A DNA stretch of 64,000 nt from Paenibacillus sp. FSL R5-0766 (GTDB lineage: Bacteria > Bacillota > Bacilli > Paenibacillales > Paenibacillaceae), in NCBI RefSeq assembly GCF_037971845.1, contig NZ_CP150227.1:372001-436000 (forward strand), given 5' to 3'. A program made the translations under genes and the position numbers. Below the pieces are notes generated by a model, which worked only from the letters and a program-made list of their open reading frames with translations, did not search any database and was not told the origin of the DNA. Positions within the stretch are counted from its first letter, which is position 1, and each line of letters begins with the position of its first letter. Shown here one piece after another: positions 46,626 through 56,313 of this stretch.

Positions 46626-46655
46626 TTGCACAAACTGGGTATTCATGGGTACAAT
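46626..46655 (+). promoter_or_regulatory. Promoter of leucine dehydrogenase
   Basis: TTGCAC (46626-46631), 18-base spacer, TACAAT (46650-46655), about 70 bases before the start codon. Confidence 0.55.
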
Positions 46656-46724
46656 AGAGGATGGTCAATGAATAGAGAACAATGCGATTGGATCGCAAAA
46701 ATGGTTGGAGGAGACGGTTAGCAC

Positions 46725-47831
46725 ATGAGTTGGTTTGAAGCAATGGAGCATCACGATTATGAGGAACTGGTTCTGTGCCAGGATCGAAATTCAGGGTTAA
46801 AAGCAATTATCGCCATACACGACACAACACTCGGCCCTGCGCTGGGAGGCACGCGGATGTGGACTTACGCTTCAGAAGAAGCAGCCATTGAAGATGCCCT
46901 GCGCCTTGCCCGTGGTATGACATATAAGAATGCGGTATCCGGCCTCAATCTGGGCGGTGGCAAAACCGTTATCATCGGAGATCCGCGGCGCGACAAAAAC
47001 GAAGCGATGTTTCGGGCTTTTGGCCGATACATTCAAGGCTTAAACGGACGTTACATCACGGCCGAAGATGTGGGAACAACGGAAGAGGATATGAACCTGA
47101 TCTATCAAGAAACCGATTATGTAACAGGCATCTCGGCGAGTTATGGTTCATCCGGTAATCCATCACCTGCAACGGCTTGGGGTGTATATCGTGGGATCAA
47201 GGCAGCAGCCAAAGAAGCATTTGGTACCGATCTGCTGGAGGGTAAAACGATAGCGGTCCAAGGTGTCGGCAATGTGGCGATGCATCTGTGCAAATATCTG
47301 TATGAGGAAGGTGCACATCTGATCGTTACGGATATCCATAAGGACTCGGTGAAACAGGCTGTGGACCGCTTCGGCGCGACAGCTGTTGATCCCGCAGACA
47401 TCACTGGTGTGGAGTGTGATATCTATGCACCATGTGCACTGGGCGGCACGATTAATGACGATACACTCAAAACGCTCAAGGCGAAGGTCGTAGCGGGATG
47501 TGCCAATAATCAGCTGCTGGAGACACGTCATGGGGATCAGCTGTATGATATGGGCATCGTATATGCGCCTGACTATGTTATCAATGCAGGTGGCGTAATT
47601 AACATTGCGGATGAGTTGAACGGTTACAACGCGGATCGGGCGTGGAGCAAGATCGGAGAGATCTATTCCACTCTGGAGAAAATATTCGAAAGCTCACGTA
47701 CCGAGGGCATCGCTACCTATGTTGCCGCAGATCGTCTGGCTGAGCGACGGATTGAACAGATGAAGAATACGCGCAGTACATTCTTGCAGAATGGTCATCA
47801 CGCATTGAGTTCCCGGAGATTGCGCAAGTAA
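46725..47831 (+). CDS. Leucine dehydrogenase
   Basis: NAD-dependent oxidative deaminase of leucine, valine and isoleucine, giving the 2-oxo acids used for branched-chain fatty acid primers and catabolism. It has 368 residues, the family length. [11 protein letters not shown] and [11 protein letters not shown] (with Lys80, the catalytic Lys) lie in the substrate domain, Lys68 in MTYKNAVSG, and the NAD site is [12 protein letters not shown] near 180. NAGGVIN near 290 closes the active site. GGAGGAG precedes ATG 46725. It is monocistronic here, not beside bkd genes. Confidence 0.94.
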   Translation: MSWFEAMEHHDYEELVLCQDRNSGLKAIIAIHDTTLGPALGGTRMWTYASEEAAIEDALRLARGMTYKNAVSGLNLGGGKTVIIGDPRRDKNEAMFRAFGRYIQGLNGRYITAEDVGTTEEDMNLIYQETDYVTGISASYGSSGNPSPATAWGVYRGIKAAAKEAFGTDLLEGKTIAVQGVGNVAMHLCKYLYEEGAHLIVTDIHKDSVKQAVDRFGATAVDPADITGVECDIYAPCALGGTINDDTLKTLKAKVVAGCANNQLLETRHGDQLYDMGIVYAPDYVINAGGVINIADELNGYNADRAWSKIGEIYSTLEKIFESSRTEGIATYVAADRLAERRIEQMKNTRSTFLQNGHHALSSRRLRK

Positions 47832-47866
47832 TCGTAATAGAACCATTACCAAATTTAAAACGGTCT

Positions 47867-47930
47867 GTTAGGTAACGGCAACATCCATTTCAAAGATGGA
47901 TAGTCGATCTGACAGGCCATTTTTTTATGT
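47867..47930 (+). terminator. Terminator-like structure after leucine dehydrogenase
   Basis: GGTCTGT near 47872 pairs with ACAGGCC near 47913, with an inner ATCCAT/ATGGAT hairpin, followed by seven T. Confidence 0.7.
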
Positions 47931-48063
47931 TGCTATCAGAATTTCGAAAAAAAGAAAACAGTGGCAATATCTGCCTAAACGATCAATTTCACTATGGATT
48001 TTTCCGATAATGTATTTACATCGTTTAGATGGAGATGGTTCAGGGAAGCGGGGAGAAGTGGGA

Positions 48064-50139
48064 ATGGGAAAAACGGGGGAAAAGCAAGGGATAGGGTATA
48101 AGATCAAAAATATGTCACTTAAGATCAAGCTGCCAATCATGATCAGTGTACTGGTTGTTTTGGTTCTGCTCGGTGCAACGGCCACAAGTTATATGATTTC
48201 ATCTGATGTTGTGGTCAAGAAAAGCAAGGATGAAATGAATGTGATGGCTGACCGCCTTGGGGAAGGGCTTTGGACAGCGATGCAGCTTCAGCAACAGATG
48301 AGTCACGCGATATCTGTACATAACACGTTCAAAGAACTCTTGCAGTTGCGTGATACAAACGAAATGACAGACGAAACTTTTTTTACGGATGAGAATCCAT
48401 ATTTCAACAGAGCAAATACGATTCTCACCGACAGTATATCCGACACGGTAGGCACCAAGCCGGACTTGTTCGTGTTTGACAAGGAAGGAACGATGGTGGC
48501 GGGAACCATGCCAGAAGTCATTGGGCAGTCACGGGGAGATCGGGAATATTTTAAGGAGTCCATACAGGGGAAATCCTTTATCAGTGACGCGGTTGTCTCT
48601 AAGACTGGCAAGAAGCTCATTATTGTATTCTCGGAGCCTATCACCGATGTACAGGGGAATATACTGGGTGTGTTCGCCATGTCGGTGGACAGCAGCTTTT
48701 TCCTGGGGCAACTGGGAGACATTAAAATCAATGCCCAAGGCAGAGTTGAAGTGCTGAGCCGGAGCGGTATCATCATGTATGATTCATTGGACCCTTCCAT
48801 TGTGGGACAAACGCTGGAAGCGGACAAGGAAGCGATGGGAATCATCGAGGCTAGAGCCACTGACAAAGTGAAAATTACTTCGATGGATCGAGATAACATC
48901 TATTATCGCGTTAATCAGATTCCTGATGCAGATCTCTCCGTGGTCATTATTGACGATTATGATGATATCAAACGTCCATTAGAGGATATGCAGCGCCAGA
49001 TGGTTATCGTGACATTGATCGGAATTGCTCTGGCTATTGGCGTAGGACTATTGATCTCTCGTAGTATTACGAGACCTATTGTTCGTCTGATCGGGCTGTT
49101 CCAACAGCTTGCTCAAGGGAATCTGACCGTCAAGGCCAATGGTAGATATAACAGTGAATTCAAGGATCTGGCGGAGAGCTTCAATGGCATGGTGGAGCAG
49201 AACAGAAACCTGATTACCGATATGAATAGTTCGATCCATGTTCTTCAAGCTAGCACTCAAGAATTGGAGGAGACATCCAGACAGACGGCAAGATCCATTG
49301 ATGAGACGTCGGCGACGTCCATGGGCATCGCGAAGGCGATGGAGGCCCAATCGGAAGATACCGAGCAGATTGCAGGCAAATTCAACAGCTTTGGCGATAA
49401 AGTGGCTGCCATGAACAGCAGTGCACAGGATGTCAAGGCAAGAGCGGATGAGATCGAGACTGTATTCCACAACGGGAATGAAGTCGTGAATGAACTGATG
49501 CGTATTAATGAGGTGAACGAACGGGAAGTAGAGAAAATCTCGGAGATTACGGTCAAACTTCAAACGAGTTCGGGCAGTATTAGTCAGATCACGGAAGCCA
49601 TCAGCCAGATCGCCAAGCAGACCAATCTGCTTGCATTGAATGCTTCCATCGAAGCATCCCGGGCTGGAGAACATGGCAGAGGATTTTCAGTTGTAGCCGA
49701 AGAAATTCGCAATCTGGCAGAGCAGAGTTCCCGCCAGTCCAAGGAAATCTCCAGCATCATCGAACAGAATCTGGCCGATGTAGCCGAGAACAACCAAAGT
49801 GTTGCGGAAATTCACACCATCTCGTCCAGACAGGATGAGCTTGTCTTGCAGACTCGTCAGGCGTTCGATATGATTCTGGAGAAAGTAACGGTAATCAATC
49901 AACAAATCGCCACGATGGCAGGACAGATGCAAGAGATGTTGCAGAACAAGGATGACGTACTGGAGTCAGCCCACAGTTTGTCCGCTTCAGGGGAGCAGGT
50001 ATCTGCTTCGGTTGAAGAGGTAACGGCAACCATGATGGAGCAATCTTCGACAGTACAGCAGTTGGCCAACATGGTCGATACGATCGATCAATTGACGCAA
50101 AAACTGGCCGAATCGGCTGCGCGATTCAAGGTGGAGTAA
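48064..50139 (+). CDS. Methyl-accepting chemotaxis protein
   Basis: Receptor of 691 residues. A basic N-tail and transmembrane segment 1 (about 19-42, [22 protein letters not shown]) lead to an extracellular sensor (about 45-315, with a PDC/sCache-like [22 protein letters not shown] core), then transmembrane segment 2 (about 317-338), HAMP ([15 protein letters not shown]) and the signalling tip [33 protein letters not shown]. The GDREYF core differs from the YDPRERxW signature of the other two receptors, so its ligand class is probably different. The start is ATG 48064 after GGGGAG; the frame is open back to 47896, but that stretch is unlikely to be protein. CCGATAA upstream recalls a sigma-D -10 box. 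Confidence 0.92.
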   Translation: MGKTGEKQGIGYKIKNMSLKIKLPIMISVLVVLVLLGATATSYMISSDVVVKKSKDEMNVMADRLGEGLWTAMQLQQQMSHAISVHNTFKELLQLRDTNEMTDETFFTDENPYFNRANTILTDSISDTVGTKPDLFVFDKEGTMVAGTMPEVIGQSRGDREYFKESIQGKSFISDAVVSKTGKKLIIVFSEPITDVQGNILGVFAMSVDSSFFLGQLGDIKINAQGRVEVLSRSGIIMYDSLDPSIVGQTLEADKEAMGIIEARATDKVKITSMDRDNIYYRVNQIPDADLSVVIIDDYDDIKRPLEDMQRQMVIVTLIGIALAIGVGLLISRSITRPIVRLIGLFQQLAQGNLTVKANGRYNSEFKDLAESFNGMVEQNRNLITDMNSSIHVLQASTQELEETSRQTARSIDETSATSMGIAKAMEAQSEDTEQIAGKFNSFGDKVAAMNSSAQDVKARADEIETVFHNGNEVVNELMRINEVNEREVEKISEITVKLQTSSGSISQITEAISQIAKQTNLLALNASIEASRAGEHGRGFSVVAEEIRNLAEQSSRQSKEISSIIEQNLADVAENNQSVAEIHTISSRQDELVLQTRQAFDMILEKVTVINQQIATMAGQMQEMLQNKDDVLESAHSLSASGEQVSASVEEVTATMMEQSSTVQQLANMVDTIDQLTQKLAESAARFKVE

Positions 50140-50169
50140 GCGTTAGTTGAATAGGTATAGAGGGAAGGA

Positions 50170-50210
50170 AGGCAAAAGGCACTCTGTATGAGTGCCTTTT
50201 GCTTTGTTTT
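50170..50210 (+). terminator. Terminator after the third receptor gene
   Basis: GCAAAAGGCACT pairs with AGTGCCTTTTGC around a CTGTATG loop, followed by a T-rich run. Confidence 0.9.
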
Positions 50211-50292
50211 TTATGATCTCGATCAATGTGCTCTAGTCCATTTAGTAATCAAGAAGATCAGCGGTTGAAAGAGGGGGACTGAGTTACCTATA

Positions 50293-51156
50293 TCAAAACG
50301 TAATGCACTTCTGATTCAGCAGCTTCATGAATTGATCCAGCGCACTGCTGACATACCGATCCTCACCGCGGACAAAGGTAGTCGTGGTATGGGTAAAACG
50401 ATCTGCCAGATCAAATACGGAGAAACCATCCGGTTTCTTGTGAATAACGTTGCACGGCATAATGGTAAAAGCAATTCCAGACTCCACACAGCTAAGTAGG
50501 TTTTCCATCGTACTCACTTCGATGATATTACGAGCGGACAGCCCCTCTTCCTGCAAAAATTCTTCGGTCATTTCACGATAAGGGCAGCCCTCGGGGAAAA
50601 CAACCCATGATACTTGGCACAGACTTTCAGGTGATGTATCCATCTTCTTGGAGATGATATGAACCGTGTCCTGCATCTCATATTCCACCTTCAGACCCTC
50701 CTTCACACAAGCCCCGCTGATAAAAGCGCCATCAATCTCATCGTCCTGTATTTTCTTGCGCAGTACTTTGGGTGAAGTGGCGTTGACGAGTGAGATGGAC
50801 ACCTTCGGGTAGGTTATCTGATATTCATTCAGAATCTCCATAAAGCGGCTGGATGCCGCCGTTTCCACAATGCCGATTTTCAGCGTGCCGGAAGGCTCAC
50901 CGGGATCGGTCATATCCTGCTTCAGATCGTGCAAAAGGTTGTGAATCTGTGTGGCGTACTGGACGAACTGTTCTCCTTTGGAGGTCAGTACAACACCTTT
51001 GGGAAATCGGTTGAACAACTGGATTTGATATTCCTGCTCCAGTTTTTTGATGCGCGTAGTGACATTGGATTGCGCGTAATTCAGTTCTTTGGCGGCCTGT
51101 GAGATTTTGCCTGAACGTGCCACCGCGAGAACAATATCGATATCGGAAAGCTCCAT
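50293..51156 (-). CDS. LysR-family transcriptional regulator
   Basis: Regulator of 287 residues with the N-terminal LysR HTH (ELSDIDIVLAVARSGKISQAAKELNYAQSNVTTRIKKLEQEY) and a periplasmic-binding-protein-like effector domain (about 90-285, TLKIGIVETAASSRF). It is divergent from an Old Yellow Enzyme gene across 155 bases, the usual arrangement for a LysR regulator and its target. AGGAGGATACAA precedes the start. The effector is unknown; electrophilic or quinone compounds are plausible. Confidence 0.93.
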   Translation of the reverse strand: MELSDIDIVLAVARSGKISQAAKELNYAQSNVTTRIKKLEQEYQIQLFNRFPKGVVLTSKGEQFVQYATQIHNLLHDLKQDMTDPGEPSGTLKIGIVETAASSRFMEILNEYQITYPKVSISLVNATSPKVLRKKIQDDEIDGAFISGACVKEGLKVEYEMQDTVHIISKKMDTSPESLCQVSWVVFPEGCPYREMTEEFLQEEGLSARNIIEVSTMENLLSCVESGIAFTIMPCNVIHKKPDGFSVFDLADRFTHTTTTFVRGEDRYVSSALDQFMKLLNQKCITF

Positions 51157-51311
51157 TTGTATCCTCCTGAACGTGGATTACCTTCAATTAATTCGGCAGA
51201 TGGTGATGTTAGGTATCTCTCTGAGAGATACAACTATATATTTCAATCATTTTACGATATATCGGAGCCGCCGTACAATATCCTTAATGACAAAGAGAGT
51301 AGGGATATGAC

Positions 51312-52376
51312 ATGGATAACATGAATACACGTTCAACAACATTATTAAGCCCGGTAACGATTCATCAGTGGCAATTAAGGAACCGAATTGTGATGGCACC
51401 GTTGACCCGGGGATTTGCTGATGATCAGGATGGGACCGTGACGGATGAGATGGTGGCATATTATGAGCAGCGTGCGCGGGATGGCGTGGGACTGATCATC
51501 ACCGAAGGCATTATTCCGAATTTGGCAGGCAAAGGCACGTATGGCATCCCCGGCTTATATACAGATGAACAGACGGCTTCTTGGAAAAGGGTCACAGATG
51601 CTGTTCACAGACATGGCGGCACCATTATTGCTCAGCTGTGGCATGTCGGCAGGTTGTCCCACTCCGATCTGATCGGAACTGCTCCATTGGCACCTTCCAG
51701 CCTTGCGGCAGAGGGACGAGTGCATAAGCTGCATAAGCCGTATCAGGTTCCCCAAGCGATGAGTGCACAGGATATAGCGGATACCATTCAGCATTTTCAG
51801 ACGGCCGCCCGCAATGCGGTTCTGGCAGGGTTCGACGGGATCGAGCTGCATGCTGCGCATGGGTATCTGATCGACCAGTTTATTAATGAGAAGACTAACC
51901 ACAGAACAGATGAATACGGAGGAGATACTGAGGGTAGATTGCGGTTCCTGCGGGATATTATTGTGGCTGTGAAAAAAGAGATCCCTGTGGATCGCATATC
52001 GGTACGATTCTCTGAGAAAAAGGATGATAATGCATCCTATGCTTGGGCAGACAAAGCTGGAATGATCGATGCATATCTGAACTTGTTCCGCGAGACGGGA
52101 ATTACGATCTTGCATCCCTCAACAGACCATTATGTGAAAGCATGGGAAGGGGAGCAGACCTTTCACGAGCGGATTCGAAGTCGGTGGGATGGAATCATCA
52201 TTGGTGTGGGGGATTTGGATGTTCAGACCGCGGAGCTGGCGATTGGTAAGGGAAGCATAGATCTGGCTGCGTTCGGGAGACCGTTTATCGCCAATCCAGA
52301 TCTGGTACAGAGATTGCATACGGGTCAGCAATTGATTGAGTATGATGCTGCTACGCATCTGCCCGTGTTGGTGTGA
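51312..52376 (+). CDS. NADH:flavin oxidoreductase, Old Yellow Enzyme family
   Basis: FMN-dependent ene-reductase of 354 residues, cytoplasmic. It starts LLSPVTIHQWQLRNRIVMAPLTRGFA, then QLWHVGRLSH, FDGIELHAAHGYLIDQF (His pair that binds the substrate carbonyl), NHRTDEYGG and the C-terminal FMN phosphate loop DLAAFGRPFIANPDL. It is divergent from, and probably controlled by, the LysR gene. Physiological substrates of such enzymes are usually electrophilic enones or nitro compounds; none can be assigned here. Confidence 0.93.
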   Translation: MDNMNTRSTTLLSPVTIHQWQLRNRIVMAPLTRGFADDQDGTVTDEMVAYYEQRARDGVGLIITEGIIPNLAGKGTYGIPGLYTDEQTASWKRVTDAVHRHGGTIIAQLWHVGRLSHSDLIGTAPLAPSSLAAEGRVHKLHKPYQVPQAMSAQDIADTIQHFQTAARNAVLAGFDGIELHAAHGYLIDQFINEKTNHRTDEYGGDTEGRLRFLRDIIVAVKKEIPVDRISVRFSEKKDDNASYAWADKAGMIDAYLNLFRETGITILHPSTDHYVKAWEGEQTFHERIRSRWDGIIIGVGDLDVQTAELAIGKGSIDLAAFGRPFIANPDLVQRLHTGQQLIEYDAATHLPVLV

Positions 52377-52387
52377 AAATAAAGTGA

Positions 52388-52412
52388 AAAAAGGGCAGAA
52401 TAGGCTGCCCTG
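52388..52412 (-). terminator. Terminator after the MFS exporter gene
   Basis: AGGGCAG (52392-52398) pairs with CTGCCCT (52405-52411) around six bases, and on the minus strand it is followed by a T run. It could also stop the convergent oxidoreductase transcript. Confidence 0.78.
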
Positions 52413-52421
52413 CCCTGAGTT

Positions 52422-53705
52422 TCAGATACTTTTGGAGTGATCCAGTGGTTTCATTTCGTTTCCTCTTGTTGAGCTTTTTTCGATATACCAGAGAATGATC
52501 ATAGACAACGCATAGAACAGACTGACAGCCAGAATAATGATCCATACACTTTCCATGTCCATGCTTTTGATGAAAATGCCTGTCAAATATGGGCTAAGTG
52601 TATAACCCAGGCAACCTACGAATAACAGCAAGCCATTAAACCGCCCCTGATGTGTATCGGGTACACGCGAAGCAATATACAGGTTGATATTGGTCTGCAC
52701 GAGAATCTCTCCAATGGTCCACAGCACCGTGGATAAGGCGACGATGGAAAAATGGGGGAAGGTTCCGAGCAGGTTCAAGGCTCCAAATCCAATTCCATAG
52801 AAGAGTGCGCCTGTAGCTATGGAGTTTAGGGCAGTTAATTTGCGTGTAGCGGACAGGATCACGGTGGTAAGAATAATGACGCTAATGGCATTGATAGTCA
52901 TGACAGAGCCGTAATAGGCTGCCCCGTTCTCGCCAAACGAGTGATTCATCTGGAGTGGGAGGCTAAATGAGTATTGCATATAGATAAAATAGTTAAGAAA
53001 TGACACAACGATGAAAAAGGCAACGAGTGGGTTTTTCAGCAGTAGTCTGAATAACGGCGAAGGCGGTTGGCTCGATCGTTGTTGTTCTTGTTGTCCAGCA
53101 TGTTCGCTGTTTGTTGATGCCAATTCCTTGCGCGTGCCGATCTTAACCTGGTTGATGATGATAAAGGTAGATATCAGAAACACGGTACCGATACTTATAA
53201 AGACAATGTTGACATGATCCTTGATGAAAAAACCAGCGATCAGTGGTCCGATGGCTATACCCAGATTGGCCCCCAGATACATGAGGGAAAAGGCGGACTT
53301 TCGCTCTTTCTCCTCCGTGCACAGTTGAATAATCAGTGCATTATAAGCAGGCCGGGTAATGCTGATGAAAAACATGACTGCAATCAGAAGATAACCAACG
53401 GTAATGGTGCCTGACCAAAAAGAGCAGCTTATAATCAGGATGGCAGACAACAGTTGTCCGATGACAATAATCGTTTTTTTGCCCATAAGATCGCTTAAAT
53501 AGCCGCCGAGAAGTACACCGGGTCCGCTAATCAGGGCTGCCATGGACACAAAGATCCCTGCACTGACCACATTCATGCCCATCTGCAACGTAAGCACCAA
53601 GGTAATTAGGGAAAATACAAAATCTCCCGTGCTGTTAATCGTTCTGGCTAAACAGAGATAATAGATATCGCGGCTCAGACCCGCGTAGGTTTTGAATAAC
53701 GACAA
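52422..53705 (-). CDS. MFS exporter of the BacA/BacD-like cluster
   Basis: Major facilitator of 427 residues with about twelve hydrophobic segments, a charged Gln/Ser-rich central loop (about 210-235), and the MFS motif GGYLSDLMGKKTIIVIG between segments 2 and 3. It lies 66 bases downstream of the ATP-grasp gene on the same strand, so they probably form one transcript. In the bacilysin locus the same pairing (BacD ligase, BacE exporter) gives self-protection and export. An export role for a dipeptide-like product is inference from that parallel. Confidence 0.82.
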   Translation of the reverse strand: MSLFKTYAGLSRDIYYLCLARTINSTGDFVFSLITLVLTLQMGMNVVSAGIFVSMAALISGPGVLLGGYLSDLMGKKTIIVIGQLLSAILIISCSFWSGTITVGYLLIAVMFFISITRPAYNALIIQLCTEEKERKSAFSLMYLGANLGIAIGPLIAGFFIKDHVNIVFISIGTVFLISTFIIINQVKIGTRKELASTNSEHAGQQEQQRSSQPPSPLFRLLLKNPLVAFFIVVSFLNYFIYMQYSFSLPLQMNHSFGENGAAYYGSVMTINAISVIILTTVILSATRKLTALNSIATGALFYGIGFGALNLLGTFPHFSIVALSTVLWTIGEILVQTNINLYIASRVPDTHQGRFNGLLLFVGCLGYTLSPYLTGIFIKSMDMESVWIIILAVSLFYALSMIILWYIEKSSTRGNEMKPLDHSKSI

Positions 53706-53771
53706 TAATTCCAGCCCTCCCCAAGATAACCGTCACTCCAGACCAAAAACAGTGAGGATGATCCGTACATC

Positions 53772-55013
53772 TTATACGGTTTCAGCAATCGTCACTTCAA
53801 TCTTGAAACGATCGTACATATCCAGCAGGGTTTGACGCAATTCCTCGAACGAATCACCCTCAACGATAGCATAGCCTGATCGGGTCATGGTATCGTTGAC
53901 GTCCCCGGCGCGCTGCCCGACTTGATAGGATACATTGAACTCAATGATGCCAGGGATATCGGCATAATCCTCTATCCCGGATATGTGTTGAATTACCCCT
54001 GCGTGTGAAGGGAAGCAGATCATGCCTGTGAATTTATGGCGCGTCTCCTGTTGCTTAAATTCATATATTCCAACTTCTAGATCAGTGACGGCTTCGAAGA
54101 AATCAACGCCATGGGTGTTCTTGATACAAGGAGGCATAACATGTGATCCCCCGATTCTTGCACCAATTTCTCCAAACACCACTTCTCCTTCCGGAGTCAG
54201 AAAAAGTTCGGCATGTGTTACGGAATGATTGATACCCAAGGCAGCAATGACCTGTTCATTGAGTTCTTTGATGTGATGGATAAAATCAGCTTCCGTGCCT
54301 TCAGGGAACGTAATACTGGCCGGAGGTTTCTGCTTCGTCGCAATATCCAGGCAGTTATACAGGTATTGGGAAACAGATGCAAATACAACTTTGCCCTTGG
54401 ACACAATGGAATCACAATGAAACTCCGTACCGTGGATGAATTCCTCCAGCAAATCCCTTTGCTGTGCTTGTCTTGTATGGTGAAGATAATGTACCAGTTC
54501 CTCCATGCTGGACAATTTGAACGTATTGATACTTCCATATCCGCTGAGTGGCTTCACAATAATCGGGAAGCCGTGTACAGCAGTGAAACGAATATAGTCC
54601 TGTTCATGGAGAGCAATGGCAATTTCGGATGTACGAATTCCGCGTTGATGCAGCATTTGTTTCATGATCCATTTGTTGCGAACAGCCTCAGCCTGATTGC
54701 GCTGCATACCGGGGATCCCGAACTCGGAACGGAGCTGACCACCGATCTCAATCGCATTCTCACCCGGCGTTAACAAAGCAGAGATGGAATGGGATTCTCG
54801 GATCTGCACCATATGCTCGCGTATGGCATCTACGGACTCCAGATGATCAACATATCTAATCTCGTCGAAGAAATTCTGAAGCCGCTCGGCATGATGCAGA
54901 TTGTACCGTTCAATAATCAGAATTTTCTTGTGATCCGCCAATTTCTGCAAAGGTTTAACGAAGTTTAATCCAGTAGGTAGCCTGAAATCAGATATGTATA
55001 CAATCGTTTTCAT
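53772..55013 (-). CDS. ATP-grasp amino-acid ligase (BacD-like)
   Basis: Cytoplasmic ATP-grasp enzyme of 413 residues, which would join a carboxylate to an amine through an acyl-phosphate. Visible parts: an N-terminal Rossmann-like region (1-95), RNKWIMKQMLHQRGI (about 112-126) opening the ATP-grasp, FPIIVKPLSGYGSINTF (Lys and Gly-rich ATP loop, about 148-164), LLEEFIHGTEFHCDS, and HAELFLTPEGEVVFGEIGARIGG (metal-binding Glu residues, about 268-290). Relatives include L-amino-acid ligases such as BacD and other carboxylate-amine ligases. It is divergent from the BacA-like gene. The substrates are unknown. Confidence 0.85.
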   Translation of the reverse strand: MKTIVYISDFRLPTGLNFVKPLQKLADHKKILIIERYNLHHAERLQNFFDEIRYVDHLESVDAIREHMVQIRESHSISALLTPGENAIEIGGQLRSEFGIPGMQRNQAEAVRNKWIMKQMLHQRGIRTSEIAIALHEQDYIRFTAVHGFPIIVKPLSGYGSINTFKLSSMEELVHYLHHTRQAQQRDLLEEFIHGTEFHCDSIVSKGKVVFASVSQYLYNCLDIATKQKPPASITFPEGTEADFIHHIKELNEQVIAALGINHSVTHAELFLTPEGEVVFGEIGARIGGSHVMPPCIKNTHGVDFFEAVTDLEVGIYEFKQQETRHKFTGMICFPSHAGVIQHISGIEDYADIPGIIEFNVSYQVGQRAGDVNDTMTRSGYAIVEGDSFEELRQTLLDMYDRFKIEVTIAETV

Positions 55014-55161
55014 ACGCTCTTGTAAATCCCCTTTCAGTAAAATGCTAAAAATAGTAAAAATTCATTTCATAACATTATAACTCAACATTTTCCATTTTCA
55101 ATACACTTTTTGGCGGGAAATATGAACGGAAATACATATTTGTGTTACGTTAAAGTGTTAA

Positions 55162-55190
55162 TTGACAATAGGGATTTTTTGGTATACGAT
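55162..55190 (+). promoter_or_regulatory. Promoter of the BacA-like/DUF2000 unit
   Basis: Perfect -35 TTGACA (55162-55167), 17-base spacer, -10 TACGAT (55185-55190), about 40 bases before the start codon, which has AAGGAGGA upstream. Confidence 0.75.
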
Positions 55191-55230
55191 CTTTAGCGGA
55201 TTAGAAATAAAAAGGAGGAAATAGAAATAA

Positions 55231-55794
55231 ATGGAGATCGTTAAAGAGAAATATGCCATACTGGGAACGCTGGGAGACGATGAAGGATTCCTGACTTGCA
55301 GCATGCATATCGCGAAGAAGCTAGGCAACTCGGAACGAATCAAGCCATACCCCGAATTTGAAGCGGCTGCGGAAGACTTGAGATCAGGGATCATTTCCTG
55401 CCTGCTGGTCCCCGGGGCGTATCCCAAGCTCAACAGCTTCATCATGGATTCTGAACTAGCGGTGTCTGAGAGCTTTGTGGAGAAAATTCCTGCGCTGGTT
55501 CTATCCGGCTGCCATGCGGTATGTCCGGATCAGATCGACATTATCTATCATCATCCAGCAACCACATACTTGTTATCTGAACTTGATACAACCTATAGAG
55601 AGAACAGCACCGTGTCGTCCAACCCCGAAGCCTGTAGAAAGGTTCTGCACAACACGGAGAATTCCATTGCGCTCACGAATCAGCTATGCGCTGATCATTA
55701 CGGGCTTGTGACCTACAAGGTGTTGCGCGAGGGAATCAACATGCCATGGGTATGTTTTACACAAAATACACAGAGGGTGAATGCAGTCATATGA
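55231..55794 (+). CDS. BacA-like prephenate decarboxylase family protein
   Basis: A 187-residue protein of the prephenate dehydratase/decarboxylase fold. Its pattern runs parallel to B. subtilis BacA: an N-terminal GTLGDDEG block (BacA GTLGPEG), FEAAAEDL...CLLVPGAYPKLNSFIM (BacA FESCIEK...TIVPHAYDGIKHFYM), HHPATTYLL (SHPSPINLI), then NSIALTNQLCADHYGLVTY and INMPW near the end (SDIALTNELARQKYGL, IPMSW). BacA removes CO2 from prephenate without aromatising it, the first step to dihydro-hydroxyphenylpyruvate in bacilysin. The alignment was made from memory and needs a search. It is coupled by ATGA to the DUF2000 gene. The partners BacB, BacC, BacF and BacG are not present in the window. Confidence 0.72.
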   Translation: MEIVKEKYAILGTLGDDEGFLTCSMHIAKKLGNSERIKPYPEFEAAAEDLRSGIISCLLVPGAYPKLNSFIMDSELAVSESFVEKIPALVLSGCHAVCPDQIDIIYHHPATTYLLSELDTTYRENSTVSSNPEACRKVLHNTENSIALTNQLCADHYGLVTYKVLREGINMPWVCFTQNTQRVNAVI

Positions 55795-56201
55795 AGAGAA
55801 TTGCTATTATACTGGATAAAAATCTGGAACCTGGCGCCGCCGCCAATGTGGCTGCCCTGTTAATGGGACAAGCAGCCCTGAATGAGCCGGCGTTATATTC
55901 TGATCAACCTGTGCTGGATCATAGCGGCGTTCAGCATGCGGGCATCCGACACAGCACTGTCATTCTGAAGGCCGGGGAGAATCAACTGATCAATCTGGCC
56001 AAACTCTGCTCAGATGACAGCGGGGGACTGAGCCATGTTGTTTTTTCACAGACAGGCCAGTCGCTCAACAATGCCTTTGAACAATATGCAGTTGAGATTG
56101 CTTCGATGGAATTGGAAGCTACCAAAGTGGTAGGTGTCATTGTATGGGGCGAGGATGATCAAGTTAGGGCAGCGACCAAAAAATTCAGTGTCATGAAATA
56201 A
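55791..56201 (+). CDS. DUF2000 family protein
   Basis: A 136-residue soluble protein. KRIAIILDKNLEPGAAANVAALLMGQAAL, then HAGIRHSTVILKAG, and a C-terminal TKVVGVIVWGEDDQVRAATKKFSVM match the DUF2000 plan, a peptidyl-tRNA-hydrolase-II-like fold of unknown role. The start is ATG 55791, whose ATGA overlaps the stop of the BacA-like gene, with GAGGGTG about 10 bases upstream. An in-frame start at 55746 would overlap the upstream gene more and lacks a site. Tight coupling suggests it works with the BacA-like protein. Confidence 0.75.
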   Translation: MKRIAIILDKNLEPGAAANVAALLMGQAALNEPALYSDQPVLDHSGVQHAGIRHSTVILKAGENQLINLAKLCSDDSGGLSHVVFSQTGQSLNNAFEQYAVEIASMELEATKVVGVIVWGEDDQVRAATKKFSVMK

Positions 56202-56205
56202 GGGA

Positions 56206-56247
56206 AAAGGGCAGAAGCGGATCTTTAGAGATCACTCTGCCCTTCTT
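56206..56247 (+). terminator. Terminator after the DUF2000 gene
   Basis: AAGGGCAGA pairs with TCTGCCCTT, with an inner GATCT/AGATC hairpin, followed by CTTT. Confidence 0.8.
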
Positions 56248-56313
56248 TACATATGAAAGAATCGTTATAGAGATTGTTCAAGGTACTGAAAACCGCCCTT
56301 TTTGAACACGCAC

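Noticed and set aside
47896..48063. N-terminal extension of the third receptor gene
   Set aside because: This stretch includes the upstream terminator T run and promoter-like bases; the ATG at 48064 gives a normal receptor start.
50293..52376. LysR/Old Yellow Enzyme pair as part of the BacA-like cluster
   Set aside because: A terminator separates the oxidoreductase from the MFS gene and the pair is a common stress module, so membership is not supported.
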